Origin: Chlorocebus sabaeus
Taxonomy: Eukaryota > Chordata > Mammalia > Primates > Cercopithecidae
Length of the DNA stretch: 64,000 bases
Assembly (NCBI RefSeq): GCF_047675955.1
Contig: NC_132915.1
Coordinates: 50,110,026 to 50,174,025 of the forward strand
Direction of reading: 5' to 3'
Below, one piece after another: positions 45,601-58,626 of the stretch (position 1 is its first letter; every line of letters begins with the position of its first letter). A program made the position numbers and the translations under genes. The notes beneath the pieces are model-generated. The model did not search any database, was not told the origin of the DNA, and saw nothing but the letters and a program-made list of their open reading frames with translations.

Positions 45601-45639
45601 CAGTCCCTCCCTCATTGTCTCAATCAATTTTTACTTATT

Positions 45640-46200
45640 AGAATATGCATATTGGTTTTTAAAGTACTTTTATTACATGACACACATTTGATGCTCAAAA
45701 ATCAGAAAATATGGATTAGCAGAATTAGAAGCAAAAAATTACCCATATGTCACTATCCAGATATAACTCTAATAATAATTTGCCATATATAATTTCATGC
45801 CTTTTTCTGTACATGTCTGTATGTCTATGAGTATTTTTAGAAATGAGATTGTACTGCACATATTTAGTATAACCTGATTCTTCTCCTCTTGATATATTTT
45901 ATGCACTTTTTCCTGGATATATATATGTGTGTGTGTGTATGTGTATGTATATATGTATGGCACGTGGTATATCATTGTACATGCCGTGTATTGTCCATTT
46001 ACTGGTCCTTTATTGATGGATATTTTATTAGATTGTTTCCAATTTTTTAATGTCATCTACAGTGCTGCAGTGATCAGCTTTAGAGCTAAACCATAGCACA
46101 TATCTCTTATTATTTCTTTATAATAAATTTTTAGAAATGGGGCTGCTGGTGCAATGATGCATAATTACCATTTATAAAGATTTCTCCCATATGGACTCCT
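45640..46200 (-). mobile_element. Very old L1 remnant, antisense, with TATG/TG repeat
   Basis: GTCCATTTACTGGTCCTTTA, ATTGTTTCCAATTTTTTAAT and AAATGGGGCTGCTGG recall the inverted ORF2/3' region of ancient L1M copies. A TG/TATG run lies at about 45921-45955. Highly diverged, borders approximate. Confidence 0.5.
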
Positions 46201-47289
46201 ACCTGTATTATGCGAGAGTGCTGCTTTCCCTATAAGCTCTTCTGCATAGGATATGTTTTTTTATATGTGTCTTCATGTTTTTTTTGGAAAACATGATTGA
46301 CCATTGTAACTAAATTTCTGATTCTTTCATTTATGTACTAAATGTGAACTGTGTGCAAATGCTAACATAATAAGCATTATTGATGATTTGATTACAGCTA
46401 TGTGAGGATAAACTATATGATGTATTGAAATAAATGTGAAAATAGAAGGAAATCTCAAATGTTTATTATGAGTTTTTGCACTAGAAATTTACATTTACTT
46501 TCAGTAGTATGGACTTGGAGAGTTGTAAGGAGGAGTGCTCACACATCTTCTAGACTCAAGTTAGACATTTAGGCACATTTCTCAGGATTTCCAGGCTAGA
46601 ATATGTCTGTTTCAGTCATTATGTTGGAGAGCACTTCCTCAGCCACATGTGCCCTATTTATCTGTGGCTACAGTTAGGTTTCTGAGTGTTGAAACTAAGA
46701 AATCACTGTGGAGAAATGCATACTCTTTATTTCTATGTGAAGTTTCTGCCCAGTTTTGCCTTTTTCACTGCCTGGAGATTAGGCTGCAGAGAATCAAAGG
46801 AAACTTCCAAATGTCCTTTATTCTCTTTCTTGAAGCTTAAAACCAGAACCAACCTAGATGGAAACAGCCAACATCTGGATACCCCTCTTTCCCTTTAACT
46901 GGACTTTGTCAGCTGCAGCCCCAAACTGTTTTAGCAGCCAAAAGCCCACTACATAAGAGTGAGGATTAAAGAGAGTGAAGGAGAAATGAGAACTTTTAAA
47001 ATCTCTTTAATTCTAGTATTAGGCTTGGGAGCGTTCTTCAAACAATGTTATGGGAGTTTCATGATTAGTGCATTTGACTGTGTTAGATGAATCAGATGCC
47101 AAATGAGCACCCTATGTAGCAAGGCTTGTTAGACTCTAGAAATGGTGTTGATTAATGTAGAAAGTAGAGTGATTGCCATGTAAGTTGAATTCTGATGATA
47201 CATATCCAGCGTAGTGCTGATAATAGGTGGTGGTCCAATGTCCAGTTCATTGTTGGAAAATTACCCTAAGTTAAAGAGTTAATGTAACA
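46201..47289. other. Intronic sequence, nothing recognised
   Basis: Unique-looking; two overlapping short frames near 46650-46900 have no recognisable product and no splice context. Confidence 0.5.
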
Positions 47290-47475
47290 GAATGTAATCT
47301 TAATGCTGATGCCAAGAGAAGACATTTTAGTGCTTACCCATTGCCAAGTGCTGTGCCAAGTCTTTTTATGAACATCTTCACAGTAACTTTGTGAGGTTGT
47401 TATTAGTATTACCTTTCATGTTACAGATGTGGAGACTGAGGGTCACATAGCTACCTAGTGGCATGGGCAAAGTTT
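47290..47475 (-). repeat. MIR element, antisense
   Basis: GCCAAGTGCTGTGCCAAGTC, CAGTAACTTTGTGAGGTTGT and GATGTGGAGACTGAGGGTCA follow the inverted MIR order. Confidence 0.75.
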
Positions 47476-47544
47476 GACCTAGATTTCTCTGATTCCAAAG
47501 CATCTCTTCCCCTGGTGTCAAGTAGAACCATGCTAAATCCAAGC

Positions 47545-47905
47545 TTTTTTGATAAATAGCTTTATTGAGATAAAATTTATATATAATGCAATTCACCCAT
47601 TTAAATCATGCAGTTCAGTTGTTTTCCCACAGAGTTGTACGGTCATCACCACAAATAAGTTTGAAACATTTTCATCATCCTCCAAAGGAACTCTGCATTC
47701 CTTAGCTACTATCCTCCCAATCCTTCATCTCTCCCTACCCCAGCCCTACACAACCAATAATCTACTTTTAGTTTCTATAGGGACTGTTTGGGACATTTTA
47801 TGTAAATGGAATCATGCAGTATGTGTTATTTTGTGACTGGCTTCTTTCACATAGCATAATGTTTTCAAGGTTATTGCATGTTGTAGTATGTTCAGTCTAA
47901 ATTCT
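47545..47905 (-). mobile_element. Old L1M 3' end, antisense
   Basis: GATAAATAGCTTTATTGAGA, CAGAGTTGTACGGTCATCAC, ACCAATAATCTACTTTTAGT and AAATGGAATCATGCAGTATG are typical inverted L1M 3' blocks. Confidence 0.8.
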
Positions 47906-48599
47906 TATAATGCAGCTATTATTTTCTTTGACAACCTGCAGGAAGCTCTTTAGTCCATCTGCTCAGAATTTTTTTTAATTTTTTTTAGCTTCATGCAGTA
48001 TTATTTCCTGGTCTGTGTTTATGGATTGTGTAGTTCCCACCAGCCATATATTTGGTTGGGTGTGACAAGAATATTGGTTAATTCCTGGATTATGCTTTGG
48101 GGAAGGAGGGGTGATAATCATGCTTAGCAATAAGAGTATATAAGATATCCTAGGAATTATATTAAGTTTTCCATGTAGAAGAGGTTTGGCTTTATTTTGT
48201 AAAATAAGAGCAGCTGTAGTAAACTTCCAAGTTTCCCTGTAAAACAAAATTTAAGTGAGTGAATAGAAAAAACATAAATGTCAGTTCTTATGAAAGAATG
48301 ATCACTTTGCCAAATATCTTTAAAAGAGAAGACAATAATGTTAGAGGTCATGTGAAAATAAAGTTTTTATGTAAGGTATAGGGAAGTGAAGAGCAAAATA
48401 AAATTAATTTTAATTATAGAAAAATGATTAAGGATCAAATTCATAAAATGAGTATATTTCTTTTAAAGTAAGACTCAAGTATTCTAAGAGTATGACAGAA
48501 AGTCAGAAATTATGGAGTGTAGGGACTAAGGGAAAACTTTCTCTCTGCTCTCCAAAGATTTGCTGAAAATCATTGACAAAAAGGGAGATTAATAGGTGC
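47906..48599. other. Intronic sequence, nothing recognised
   Basis: Unique-looking AT-rich stretch. Confidence 0.45.
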
Positions 48600-49130
48600 A
48601 TACAAATTTATTTGATCATAGTTTTACATGGTGTGGAATCCTTCAGAATGAAGATCCAGAGATACAGGAGAAACAGTTAATTTGTATGCTTAGCTTCAAG
48701 AAAGTATGGGTGGCCATGTAGAAATATGACTGGACAAAACAGGCATGATTTGTTGCTAATAGACTGAGTGGGGAAACCCAGCAAGGACTGTCCAGTTAAA
48801 TTCTTCTTTGTCTCTCTGAGCTTGCGTTCCCTCCTGGGTCTGGGTCAGGACCCTCTCTGGAATAGGGGTCTCATGGCCTACAGTCAACAATGTAGGTCAG
48901 GTAGTTTCTTTATGGCCGGTTTTTACACAAATAGGTGGTAGGGAGGGTTAGAGTAATATGTTTAGATCTTATTGCTGGCTTTGGGGAAAAGAGTTCTGGT
49001 TTCCATGGGATTCTAGGTTTTGTGGCTAGCCTCTGGGAAGACAGAGGGGTTAGAGACAAGAGGGTAAGAGAGGGTCAGAGAGAGCTGCTTCCAAGACCTT
49101 CATTTTGGGGTACCATTCTCTGAGACCTGT
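48600..49130 (-). mobile_element. Probable ERV-type LTR or other mid-size repeat
   Basis: A GC-richer block with GGGAAACCCAGCAAGGACTG, TTCCCTCCTGGGTCTGGGTC and GGGGTACCATTCTCTGAGAC. The wording is familiar to me from a primate interspersed repeat, probably an ERV1-type LTR read backwards, but I cannot name it. No coding frame of note. Confidence 0.35.
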
Positions 49131-49179
49131 AAGGGGAAGAAAAGAAGGTTAAAATCACTATAAACCACAGAGTTAACCA

Positions 49180-49490
49180 CCGTGTATGTATAATGAGAAA
49201 GGAATCATGCTGTACACATTCTTTTGCAACTTGTTTTATCAGCCAGCAGTTTACCAGGGGCACCATGTCATGTTGATAATCCACTTTTGACATCTAATTG
49301 AACGAACAAATGGCTGTACTGTAGTTTATGAATTTCCTGTTGTGGGATATTTAAGTTGTTTTCTGTTATTATCATTATTATTATTTTTTTAACAAATCAC
49401 ACTGTGATAAATGTTTTTGTATCTTTATGTTTGCAAGTGCCTTTATTATTGGGTAGATTTGCATTTCTGGTGAAATAGACAATTAGGTTT
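49180..49490 (-). mobile_element. Very old L1 remnant, antisense
   Basis: AAGGAATCATGCTGTACACA, GGCTGTACTGTAGTTTATGA and AAATCACACTGTGATAAATG follow ancient inverted L1M order loosely. Diverged. Confidence 0.5.
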
Positions 49491-51289
49491 GAAAAGAATT
49501 GAGAAAAAAGCATTATTTCTCTGTACTCTCAGTTTATAATAGGCAAGCAGTTTAGACAGAAGGTGCTTTGTTTTATTTTTAATTTGGACAAAAATATATA
49601 AAAAGGGATTTTATTAATGGCCAAGCCAATATACTTTTCCAGTACCTCCTTCACTTCTCTTGAGTGAAAAGAGTCATGAAAAGCTTTCCTTATAGACATC
49701 TCCTTCCTCTCCTGGACTCTAGGACCCTCTACTTTCTTGGTTCTCTTACTTTGCTAACATTTCTTCTGGATGCCCTTTGTTTCCTCATCTTTTTAAATAT
49801 ATTTTCTACAGCATGTGGACTCTTTGAAATCAACCATCTATCCTCTCCTTTTCCCCAACAGTTGCTGTCTGCTTTCTTGAAACTATATCTGTTTTCTTCT
49901 TCTTCTTCTTCTTCTTCTTTTTTTTTTAACTATTGTTATATAGATGTTTTTCTGCGGTATTCTAATATAGTCAGTCAATCTTAATGTAGACTTCTGGGAA
50001 TAACTTAACCAACATTAATAGCTCACTTACACTTGCGGAGATTTTACATATAGAATTTTGAACTCTTTATTATTTGCTTAGGACAGCTTTGGTTTTGCTG
50101 TACTCTCAAGAGATTTGGGTCCAAAGAGTTAGCATCTTTAATTTGCAGTGGAAAAAATCATTAAAGCCATGGTCTACAAACTCGTGAACATGGGGTATTT
50201 GAAGACTTTCTAAGGGATAGGCAGCCATGTTAGCTGTAACTACATTTCCAGATCTTCAACTTCACTATGTACTCTTCCCTGATATTTATCTGCATTAGAT
50301 TAAACTGTTTCTCCTTTCCCAACTGTCCTTTCATAATTGCCTCCTTTCTACTCTACAAAAAGAAGGCATATCTCTACTTGTAAATCTTTCTTAGTTCATT
50401 GCTCTCCGGTATAAAAATTTCAGGGCATTGAACAAAGAGACAATTCAAAATATTGATTTTTGGGGAAGCATTTTTTATCAAGGCACCATCTTGCTCTTCT
50501 ACTGAGACCACACCATTTCCGATTTTTTAAACCTTTTATGTTTGGTGATTACTTACCAATATTTGTAATATTTATGTTTTGATTAATTGTATATTAGCAA
50601 TAATCATAACAATGATGCAACTCAAAATTAAAAAAAACTCTTAGTCTTATGGTCATAAGAAATTAAAATAATTTTAATTTATAAATTTATTTTTGTTATA
50701 GAGGCATATGAGAGGTGACTGATAGCAGACTCTGAACCATTAAATATATTAGAATACAATTATGAAACATAACTGTAATAGAAATACAATTTCTTTTTCA
50801 AAAATATTGTATTATTTTATTTTTTATTTTCTTATTTTTATAGATTTAGGAGATACAAGTGCAGGATTGTCACATGACAAAAATACACTGTCAAGGAAGA
50901 AAATATATACAATTTTGGAGTGTTAGAGACATTTTTTATATAGATTTTATGAAATGAATGATGGTAGATATAAAATTGCTGTGGCATTTTATCTAATTTT
51001 ATAAACTTAATAGAATGTTATAGCAATTTTATTTTAAAATAGAAGTATTTACCATATGTTAGAAAACAAGTCTTCTACAGTCTTTATGCTTTTTAAATGC
51101 CAGTTTACATGATTTTTCAAAGCTTTTTTAGGAGTTGCATGAGCAAAAAGTATTTAAAGACTCCTACCTTCAGTTAGGCTTTAAACTTGATTTTCCTTTA
51201 TCATATGTGATTTAATTGGCCTAATTTAAATTGGTATAATTGGAAATTTAAAAGACACAAGAGTGTCTGGCACATAATTGCTCTTTAAT
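49491..51289. other. Intronic sequence with a TTC microsatellite
   Basis: Mostly unique-looking. TTC/TCT repeats at 49894-49919. A 60-base T-rich scrap at about 50815-50875 (TAGATTTAGGAGATACAAGT) resembles an L1P 3' end. Confidence 0.5.
49894..49919 (+). repeat. (TTC)n microsatellite
   Basis: About nine TTC units followed by a T-run. Confidence 0.92.
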
Positions 51290-51560
51290 ATTATTTCCTC
51301 CAGGAACTGCTTTCTGATCTTTGCTCTCTTCCTTGACCAGGTAATCTTTCCCTCTATATCTAGTATGAAACTTCTGCAGTTTTGCTTAACACAAGGTTTT
51401 GTAATTCATGTTTATGTATCAGTCTCTACTACCTGATGCTAAGCTCCTTGAAGATAGAAAGTATGTTTTAGCAACTAACCTCCTCCCCCAAAGTGCCCAG
51501 CTTAGTACCTGGTACATAGCAGTTGCTCAGTTCACATTTCTTGAACTGAAGAATAAAGAA
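51290..51560 (+). repeat. L2 3' end remnant
   Basis: ATGCTAAGCTCCTTGAAGAT, then CAGCTTAGTACCTGGTACAT and TTGCTCAGTTCACATTTCTT, matches the 'aagctccttgagggcaggg...cacagtgcctggcacatagtaggtgctcaataaa' end of L2. Confidence 0.65.
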
Positions 51561-52114
51561 GATAAATAATTAGTCTTATGGAAATATTAGATAACCTTAA
51601 GTTGGTTTAAGTGTCAGGGTTTCTCTTGTCTATCTCTAGTGAAAACTTATTCCTTTGCATATTTTGTAGGAATAATTTCAAAAGTTACCACTTTCAAACA
51701 AAGTTGAAAACCATGAAAGGATTTTCTTTTTTTTTTTTTAATTGGGAATTGGGGATGTTATATTTAGTTCCACTGGTATATTAAAAAATTTTTTTCCATC
51801 TAGTGTCTTTATCTTTAAAGAAAGGGATTAGAAAATATGATGTCCCTGTTTCTAAAACCAGATAATCTGCATAAATGTTCTGACTTTTATCTTCATGCTT
51901 CCTTTAAGTGGAAGAGCAGTGTGGAAGGTTAAACTTTGGAATTCATTGTGAATTTGACTTTATGGCGGCAACACATCAGAATTCCTGATATTGGAACAAT
52001 TCAAGTAAAATCCAGGACTTATTGCCATCACATTTCTAATTTCCTACCTGTTTTGAAATTTTAAAGTAAATTCACTAATAAAGTCTAATATCTGGTAACT
52101 GAAAGTATAGTTTT
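51561..52114. other. Intronic sequence, nothing recognised
   Basis: Unique-looking stretch. Confidence 0.45.
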
Positions 52115-52258
52115 ATAACTAGCAGCTTCTGTGTCACCTGGCAGCTTGAAACGAGAATCTCAGGCTCTCCTCTAGACCTACTGAGTTAGAATCTGTAGTG
52201 TGATGAGATCCTTTCACCACAGGAGATTCAAGTGTACATTAAAGTTAAAGAAGCATTG
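52115..52258. mobile_element. MER5A-like hAT-Charlie fragment
   Basis: GAGAATCTCAGGCTCTCCTC, AGACCTACTGAGTTAGAATC and TTAAAGTTAAAGAAGCATTGG match the known MER5A wording ('cagacctactgaatcagaatct', 'tttgagaaccactg'). Confidence 0.7.
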
Positions 52259-52309
52259 GTCTTATCTGATTGCTCAGCTGTATCCAGTTAATAATCACAT
52301 AGTCTAGTT

Positions 52310-52529
52310 CAGGAGTTGGCAAACCATGGCTGACTCTTCCAATCCAGCCCACTACCTTTTTTGTAAGTAAAGTTTTATTGGAGCAAACCATGCTCATTTG
52401 TTTATGTATTGTCCATGGCTGCTTTCTTGCTACAGTGATAGAACTGAGTAGTTGTAATAGTGACCATGTGGCCCTTGAAACCTAAAATGTTAATTCTCTG
52501 GCCCTTGACAGAAAATGTGCTCTGCCCTG
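52310..52529. mobile_element. hAT-Charlie non-autonomous element, near complete
   Basis: It begins CAGGAGTTGGCAAACCATGG and ends GAAAATGTGCTCTGCCCTG, the inverted ends of the 'caggggtcggcaaact' family. The interior AAGTAAAGTTTTATTGGAGC and GTATTGTCCATGGCTGCTTT agrees. The flanking 8-mers are only partly alike, as expected with age. Confidence 0.8.
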
Positions 52530-54845
52530 TCCTAGCTGGTGATAGGTCAGTTACCACCTTTGAGATGAGTGCTTTTTTATGCCAAGCACTGTGCTAGATG
52601 CTGCGTTTGTTTGACTGGAAAAATCTTGTTTATCCTTGTTTAAACCTTGCTTTGGGGGAACTATTTTTGTTGTGATTCACTAGCTTTCTAGCACTGAAGA
52701 ACAAAGTAATTCCTAAGAAGTTTTACTAAAATGTTTCCTTTTTCTCTCCTGAACTTGTAGATTATAGGTTTTGTCTTTAGTCTTGATTTTCCTAAGAAGA
52801 AACTTGTTTGTTTCTATGAAAAGGGACCACAGGAATGTTTGTTCCTTGTTATTAGGGGGTTGTAATTAGTTGTGTGAGCCACTCAGGCTTAAAAGACTGA
52901 TCTTCCCTATTGTTTATCCATGAAGAATTCATCAGTTCTGTTATCCCCAGATCTGTGGATACATAGGGTGGGATGGGAGGATAGAAGAATCATTTTCATT
53001 GAACATGTAATCAGGTTATGTTTCAGTAACTCTCAACATTGGTTACTTAGAAATGCATTCATGGAATTCTATCTTTGTAAAGTGGACTAAACTCAGTAGG
53101 TATTCCTAAAAACTTTATCTTTGAAGTTTAAAGTGTCTCTCTAAATTGTTCTTAGTGTCTCTGAAGTGACTGCCTAATTCATCAATTGTTTTTGATACAC
53201 AGCAAATTGATTTTTAAATATGAAATGACAGTAAACTGTATTTCTCAGTCTCTTTCTACAGTTCACCTATAGCCTCTTTAGCCCTTTTTAACATTTAGAT
53301 GGGTGATATTTTACTCTTGTTGCTAATAAATACTCAATTTGCTTTACTTTTAATTTTGTATCTGCTGAACAACTTCCCAGTAGTTTGATTTATTGAGTCT
53401 TAAGCTATGTTGATTGAATTTCTGTTATTTTCCTTTATTATCTTGGAGTCTAACCTCTATTAGAAAAAAGGAAGGAGCTGGCCTTTACAAAAAAATTTCC
53501 TCTCCTTATTTTGGGGGAATAAAGCCCTAATCATTTTCTTCTCAAGGGATTTTTTGACATATTCTTCTATGAATTTGCTAGTTCATCTTGGAAGAATGTC
53601 CACCAAAAAATAGAAAATTCATACAGACAGAATCTAGCAAAACTGAAAAGTGAATGTCCCTATAGGGAGTTCTTTGTGTCATTCTTTCTGTTCCTGCAGA
53701 GAAATCAATGGAGTTTGCACTGGAAAATACTGTTTCTTGTGAAAGTATCATAGGGACCTGTAACTTCTCACTTGGGGGAATAAAAAAGAAACCTAACATC
53801 TCTGGCTTTTGAGTAGTGAGTCTCTTGGGTGGCTTGATAGTCTAGATCAATCGGTTTAATAAATGTCTCTGTTTTTACTTGTGTCACACAATTCTGAACC
53901 TCTTCTATTCAGATATTAGAATTGTAAGTATGTACTACAAACTGCCAAATAGTTTTTCAGAAATACAGAATAATTTAAAAAGTTTCTGTTGCACCTCTTT
54001 TGGAAATGTCATGGTGATGTTAAGGGTTGTTAATATGAGAGTAGCTTTACTATAACAAGTCCAAATATTTTTGATTCTCTAAGGCATAGTTTGGGATTTA
54101 GATATGTTCATCTACATTCTTTGCCATGAACAGGACAAAAGTTGTTCCAACTATATTAGAAAATCATCAGAATTACTGTCATTTAGATTATAAGTGAATT
54201 TTAAAAAGGTACTTCAATATCTATTTCTCTTTTTTTCTTTCCCCCCTACAACACTGCCTTGATAATAAACTAGTCTCAGACATTAAAAGGCTGTGGAATT
54301 GCTTAAATAAACCTGTGCTAGTCATTTTTTAAAATACTTAACAACCCCTAACCCTATATTATTAGGATAAGAAAGAATGTTATTTTTCTCATTGTTTCTG
54401 CTCCATTGATTGTGTCTCTTCAAACTCTCTCTTATCCCGTTATTGTGTGTTGGTAACAGAAGCATCCTGTTTTATGAATTGTGTGCGCTGCATTAGCTTA
54501 AGAGGGCTTCACTGCGTGATGATGACTTGAGTCCTTTAATTGTGAAGGCAGTTTCTTTTACCTTCGTTATGAAAAGGGCAGATAAGGCAGTTTTCATAGC
54601 CTAAAGGTTTTTTTTTTTATAAAGCTTTCCCTCTGTTGGAGTAAAGAATCAGGACAAAAGGAGTAGGCTGTTCTCAGGAATTTCTAGAAATAGCTTTTGA
54701 AAGTAAAATTAGGAGATAGCTCTCTGTTCCTCTGCATAAGAACAAAGTCATTTTTACAGCACAGGAATTAGAAGGAAAGGCTCTGATTCTTCTGGGGTTC
54801 ACTATTTTTTTTTCTATTGGTTATAACAACAATAGCTATATTTTT
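52530..54845. other. FOCAD intron, unique-looking 2.3 kb
   Basis: No transposon or gene recognised. A 73-codon minus-strand frame at 53578-53799 has no recognisable similarity and I do not call it a gene. Confidence 0.55.
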
Positions 54846-54849
54846 CAGT

Positions 54850-55075
54850 GTATAAAGTAGGTTTATGTACAGTGTCTCCATATGGGCTTTACTGGTAACC
54901 TTGTGCTGTACATAGAGCAGGTGTTACTAGTATTATTTCCATTTTGCAGCTGGGGAAACAGATTGAGGGAAATTATTTACTTCACCATAGTCACATAGCT
55001 ACCAAATCAAAGACCTTGATTTCTGACTTTAAAATGTGCTCTTCCCAGCATACCACGCTGCATAAAGTCTTCTTT
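54850..55075 (-). repeat. MIR element, antisense
   Basis: GTATTATTTCCATTTTGCAG, CTTCACCATAGTCACATAGC and TGATTTCTGACTTTAAAATG follow the inverted MIR core and flank. Confidence 0.75.
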
Positions 55076-55093
55076 AATCTGTACTGTTTAGTG

Positions 55094-55163
55094 TTGGTAA
55101 GATTCTTGTGGAAGAATAACATGGGAAATTGGTAAGATTCTTGTGGAAGAATGACATGGGAAA
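55094..55163 (+). repeat. 35-bp tandem duplication, two copies
   Basis: Copies 55094-55128 and 55129-55163 both start TTGGTAAGATTCTTGTGG and differ at one base (GAATAAC versus GAATGAC). Directly visible. Confidence 0.97.
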
Positions 55164-55275
55164 AGTATCATTCTTCCCCAGCAACAAAGTATGCATAACA
55201 TAAACACTTAGGATGAAATGACTTCTTCAGTATCTTTGAGGCAGACTCAGAGCATTCTGAGTCATTTGTACATAA

Positions 55276-55607
<332 letters not shown>

Positions 55608-55618
55608 AATATTCATAT

Positions 55619-56265
55619 TTTATATGTGCATGATTTCTAGGTATTATCCTGCATGATTGATTGATTGATTACATGTTTTGCCCCTACTTTTCAATGGTAG
55701 ATTTAGCATTGTGGGGTGGCAGTTTCCTTAGAACTTTTTAAATTCCTAATCTAAAAATCACTGCATACCCATTGATTTGCATTTTTAATAATTCAACTAA
55801 TTTTCACATAATTAAATTAATATTTAAGTTAAACTTGAATGTGCTTTATAAAGAATGGCAAGAGACAGCTTTTTTTTTTAATTTTAAAGGAAAAAATGTC
55901 ATACCTGGAAGAATGCAAGCATTAAACCATACAAACTATAGTCTAACCAGTTTAATTGAGTTATATGGAAAAAATTCTCACAGGAAGTTACTTCATCATT
56001 ATAATTTTATATTTATTTATTAAAACTTTCCCATATATAAGAAATAGTGGTTTAAAATGGTGATATATGGGTAAATAAAATGTATCTATTCCTTTTCCTC
56101 ATTTTTCTAATATTAAATATGAATAGTAGTTATTAAACAAATATGATGTCAAGGAACTAGCAGAAGAGGTGAGACTGGAGGAATAGCTAGAAGGCAGATC
56201 ATGAAAAACCTTGAAAGCCATGTTAAGTGTTTTTTCCTTGTTTCTGAATAAGTTGTTTTTTATTT
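55619..56265. other. Intronic sequence, weak old repeat traces
   Basis: GATT units (four) at about 55655. At 56150-56230, GGCAGATCATGAAAAACCTTG resembles a motif of old mammalian repeats. Otherwise nothing. Confidence 0.45.
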
Positions 56266-56269
56266 TTAT

Positions 56270-58593
56270 TGTTTTCAATATTTAAAGTTTAAAAAATTAT
56301 TTTTGGGTACATAATGGTTGTATTTATTTATGGTGTGCATGTGATGTTTTGATATAGTCATAATGTGTAATGATCAAATCAGGATAACTAGGGTATCCAT
56401 CACCTCAAGCATTATAATTTCTCTGTGTTTGGAACTTTTCAATTATACTCTCTTAGTTATTTTGAAAATACAAAATAAATTATTGTTAACTGTTGTCACT
56501 CTATTGTTCTATCAAATGCTAGCTCTTATTCTCACTGTATTTTTGTACCCATTAATCATTTCCGCTTTATTCCCCAGCTCCTTGTCACCCTTTGCAGCCT
56601 CTGGTAACCATCATTCTACCCCTATATTCTTTTTTTTTTTCCACATGTGAGAACATGCAACATTTGTCTTTCTTTTCCTGGCTTGTTTCACTTACCATAA
56701 TGTCCTCCAGTTCCGTCTATGTTGTTGCAAATGATAGGATTCCATTCTTTTTTGTGGTTAAATAATATTCCATTGTGTGTATATACCACATTTTATTTAT
56801 TCATTCATCTGTTGGTGGACACTTAGGTTGCTTCCAAATCTTGGCTATTGTGAATAGTGCTGCAGTAAACCTGGGAATGCAGATATCTCTTTGATGTACT
56901 GATTTCCTTTCTTTTGGATATACATTCAGCAGTGGGAATGCTGGATCATATGGCAGTTCTATTTTTAGTTTTTCTGAGAAAACTCCATAGTCTTCTCCAT
57001 AGTGGCTGTACTAATTTATATTCCTACCAACAGTGTACGAGGGTTCCCCTTTCTCCACATTCTCACCAGCATTCATTATTGCCGAATGTTTGGATAAAAA
57101 CCATTTTAACTGTGGTGAGATAATAACTCATTGTAGTTTTAATTTGCATTTCTCTGATGATAATGAGCATTTTTCATATACCTGCTAACCATTCATATGT
57201 CTTCTATTGAGAAATGTCTATTCAGATTTTTTGCCCAGTTTTTGAGTGGAAATAATCTTACTTCTTATTGAGTTGTTTGAGCTCCATATATATTCCATTT
57301 ATTAATTCCTTGTTAAATTTATAGTTTGCAAACATTTTCTCTTATTCTGTAGATTGTCTTCTCGCTTTGTTGATTGTTTCCTTTGCTGTGTAGAAGCTTT
57401 TTAGTTTGATGTGTGATCCTGTTTGTCCATTTTTGCTTCGATTGTCTGTACTTTGGAGGTATTACTCAAGAAATCTTTGTCCCAACTTATGTACTAGAAT
57501 GTTTCCCCAATGTTTTCTTATAGTACTTTCATCCTTTCAGGTGTTAGATTTAAGTCTTTAATCCATTTTGATTTGATTTTTATGTATGGTGAGAGATAGT
57601 GGTCAAGTTTCATTCTTCTGTATATATTTACTCCATTTTCTCAGCCCCATTTATTGAAGATTGTCCTTTCCCAATGTATGTTCTTGGCACCTTTGTCAAA
57701 AATGAGTTCACTGGAGGTATGTGCATTTATTTCTGCATTCTGTATTCTATTTGTCTATGTGTATGTTTTTACGCCAATGCCATGCTGTTTTGGTTACTAT
57801 AGCTCTGTGGTATAACTTGAAGTCAGGCAGTGTGATTCCTCCAGTTTTGTTGTTTTTGCTCAGGATGGTTTTGCTTTTACTGGGTCTTCATGCTTCTGTA
57901 TAAATTTTAACATTATGTTTTCTGTTATTGTGAAGAATGTAATTGTTATTTTTATAAGGATTGCATTGAATCTATAGATTGTGGACATTTTAACAATATT
58001 GATTCTTCCAATTTATGAACATGGAATATCTTTCCATTTGTTTTTTTCTATGTGTCCTCTTCATTTTCCGTCATCAATGTTTTTTAGTTTTCATTGTAGG
58101 GATCTCTCATTTCTTTGGTTAAGTTTATTCCTATGTATTTTATGTGTAGATATTGTAAATGGAATTCCTTTCTTGGTTTCTTTTTCAGATTGTTCACTGT
58201 TGGCATATAGAAATGCTACTGATTTTTGAATGTCAATTTTGTATTCTGCAACTTTCCTGAGTTTAATGGTCCTAATTTTGTTTTGGTAGAGTCTCTAGGT
58301 TTTTCTAAATATGAGATCATATCATTTGGAAACAAAAATAATTTTACTTATTTTTTTCCAATTGGGATGCCCTTTCTTTCTTTTGCTTGATTGCTCTAGC
58401 TGGGATTTTCTGTACTATGTTGAATAATGGTGAATGTGGGTATTCTTGTCTTGTTCCATATCTTAATGGAAAAGCTTTCAGTTTTCCTCATTCAGTATGC
58501 TGCTAGCTGTTGATCTGTCTTATATGGTTTTTATTGTATTGAGGTATGTTCTTTCTACACCCAGTTTTTTTTTTTTTTTTTTTTTTTGAGAGG

Positions 58594-58626
<33 letters not shown>

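Noticed and set aside
46649..46898. Two overlapping 63-70 residue frames in unique sequence
   Set aside because: No recognisable similarity, no splice context in the FOCAD frame, and a length expected by chance.
54500..54560. Possible C/D snoRNA (TGATGATGA near 54517)
   Set aside because: No fitting D box or terminal stem could be found at a proper distance.
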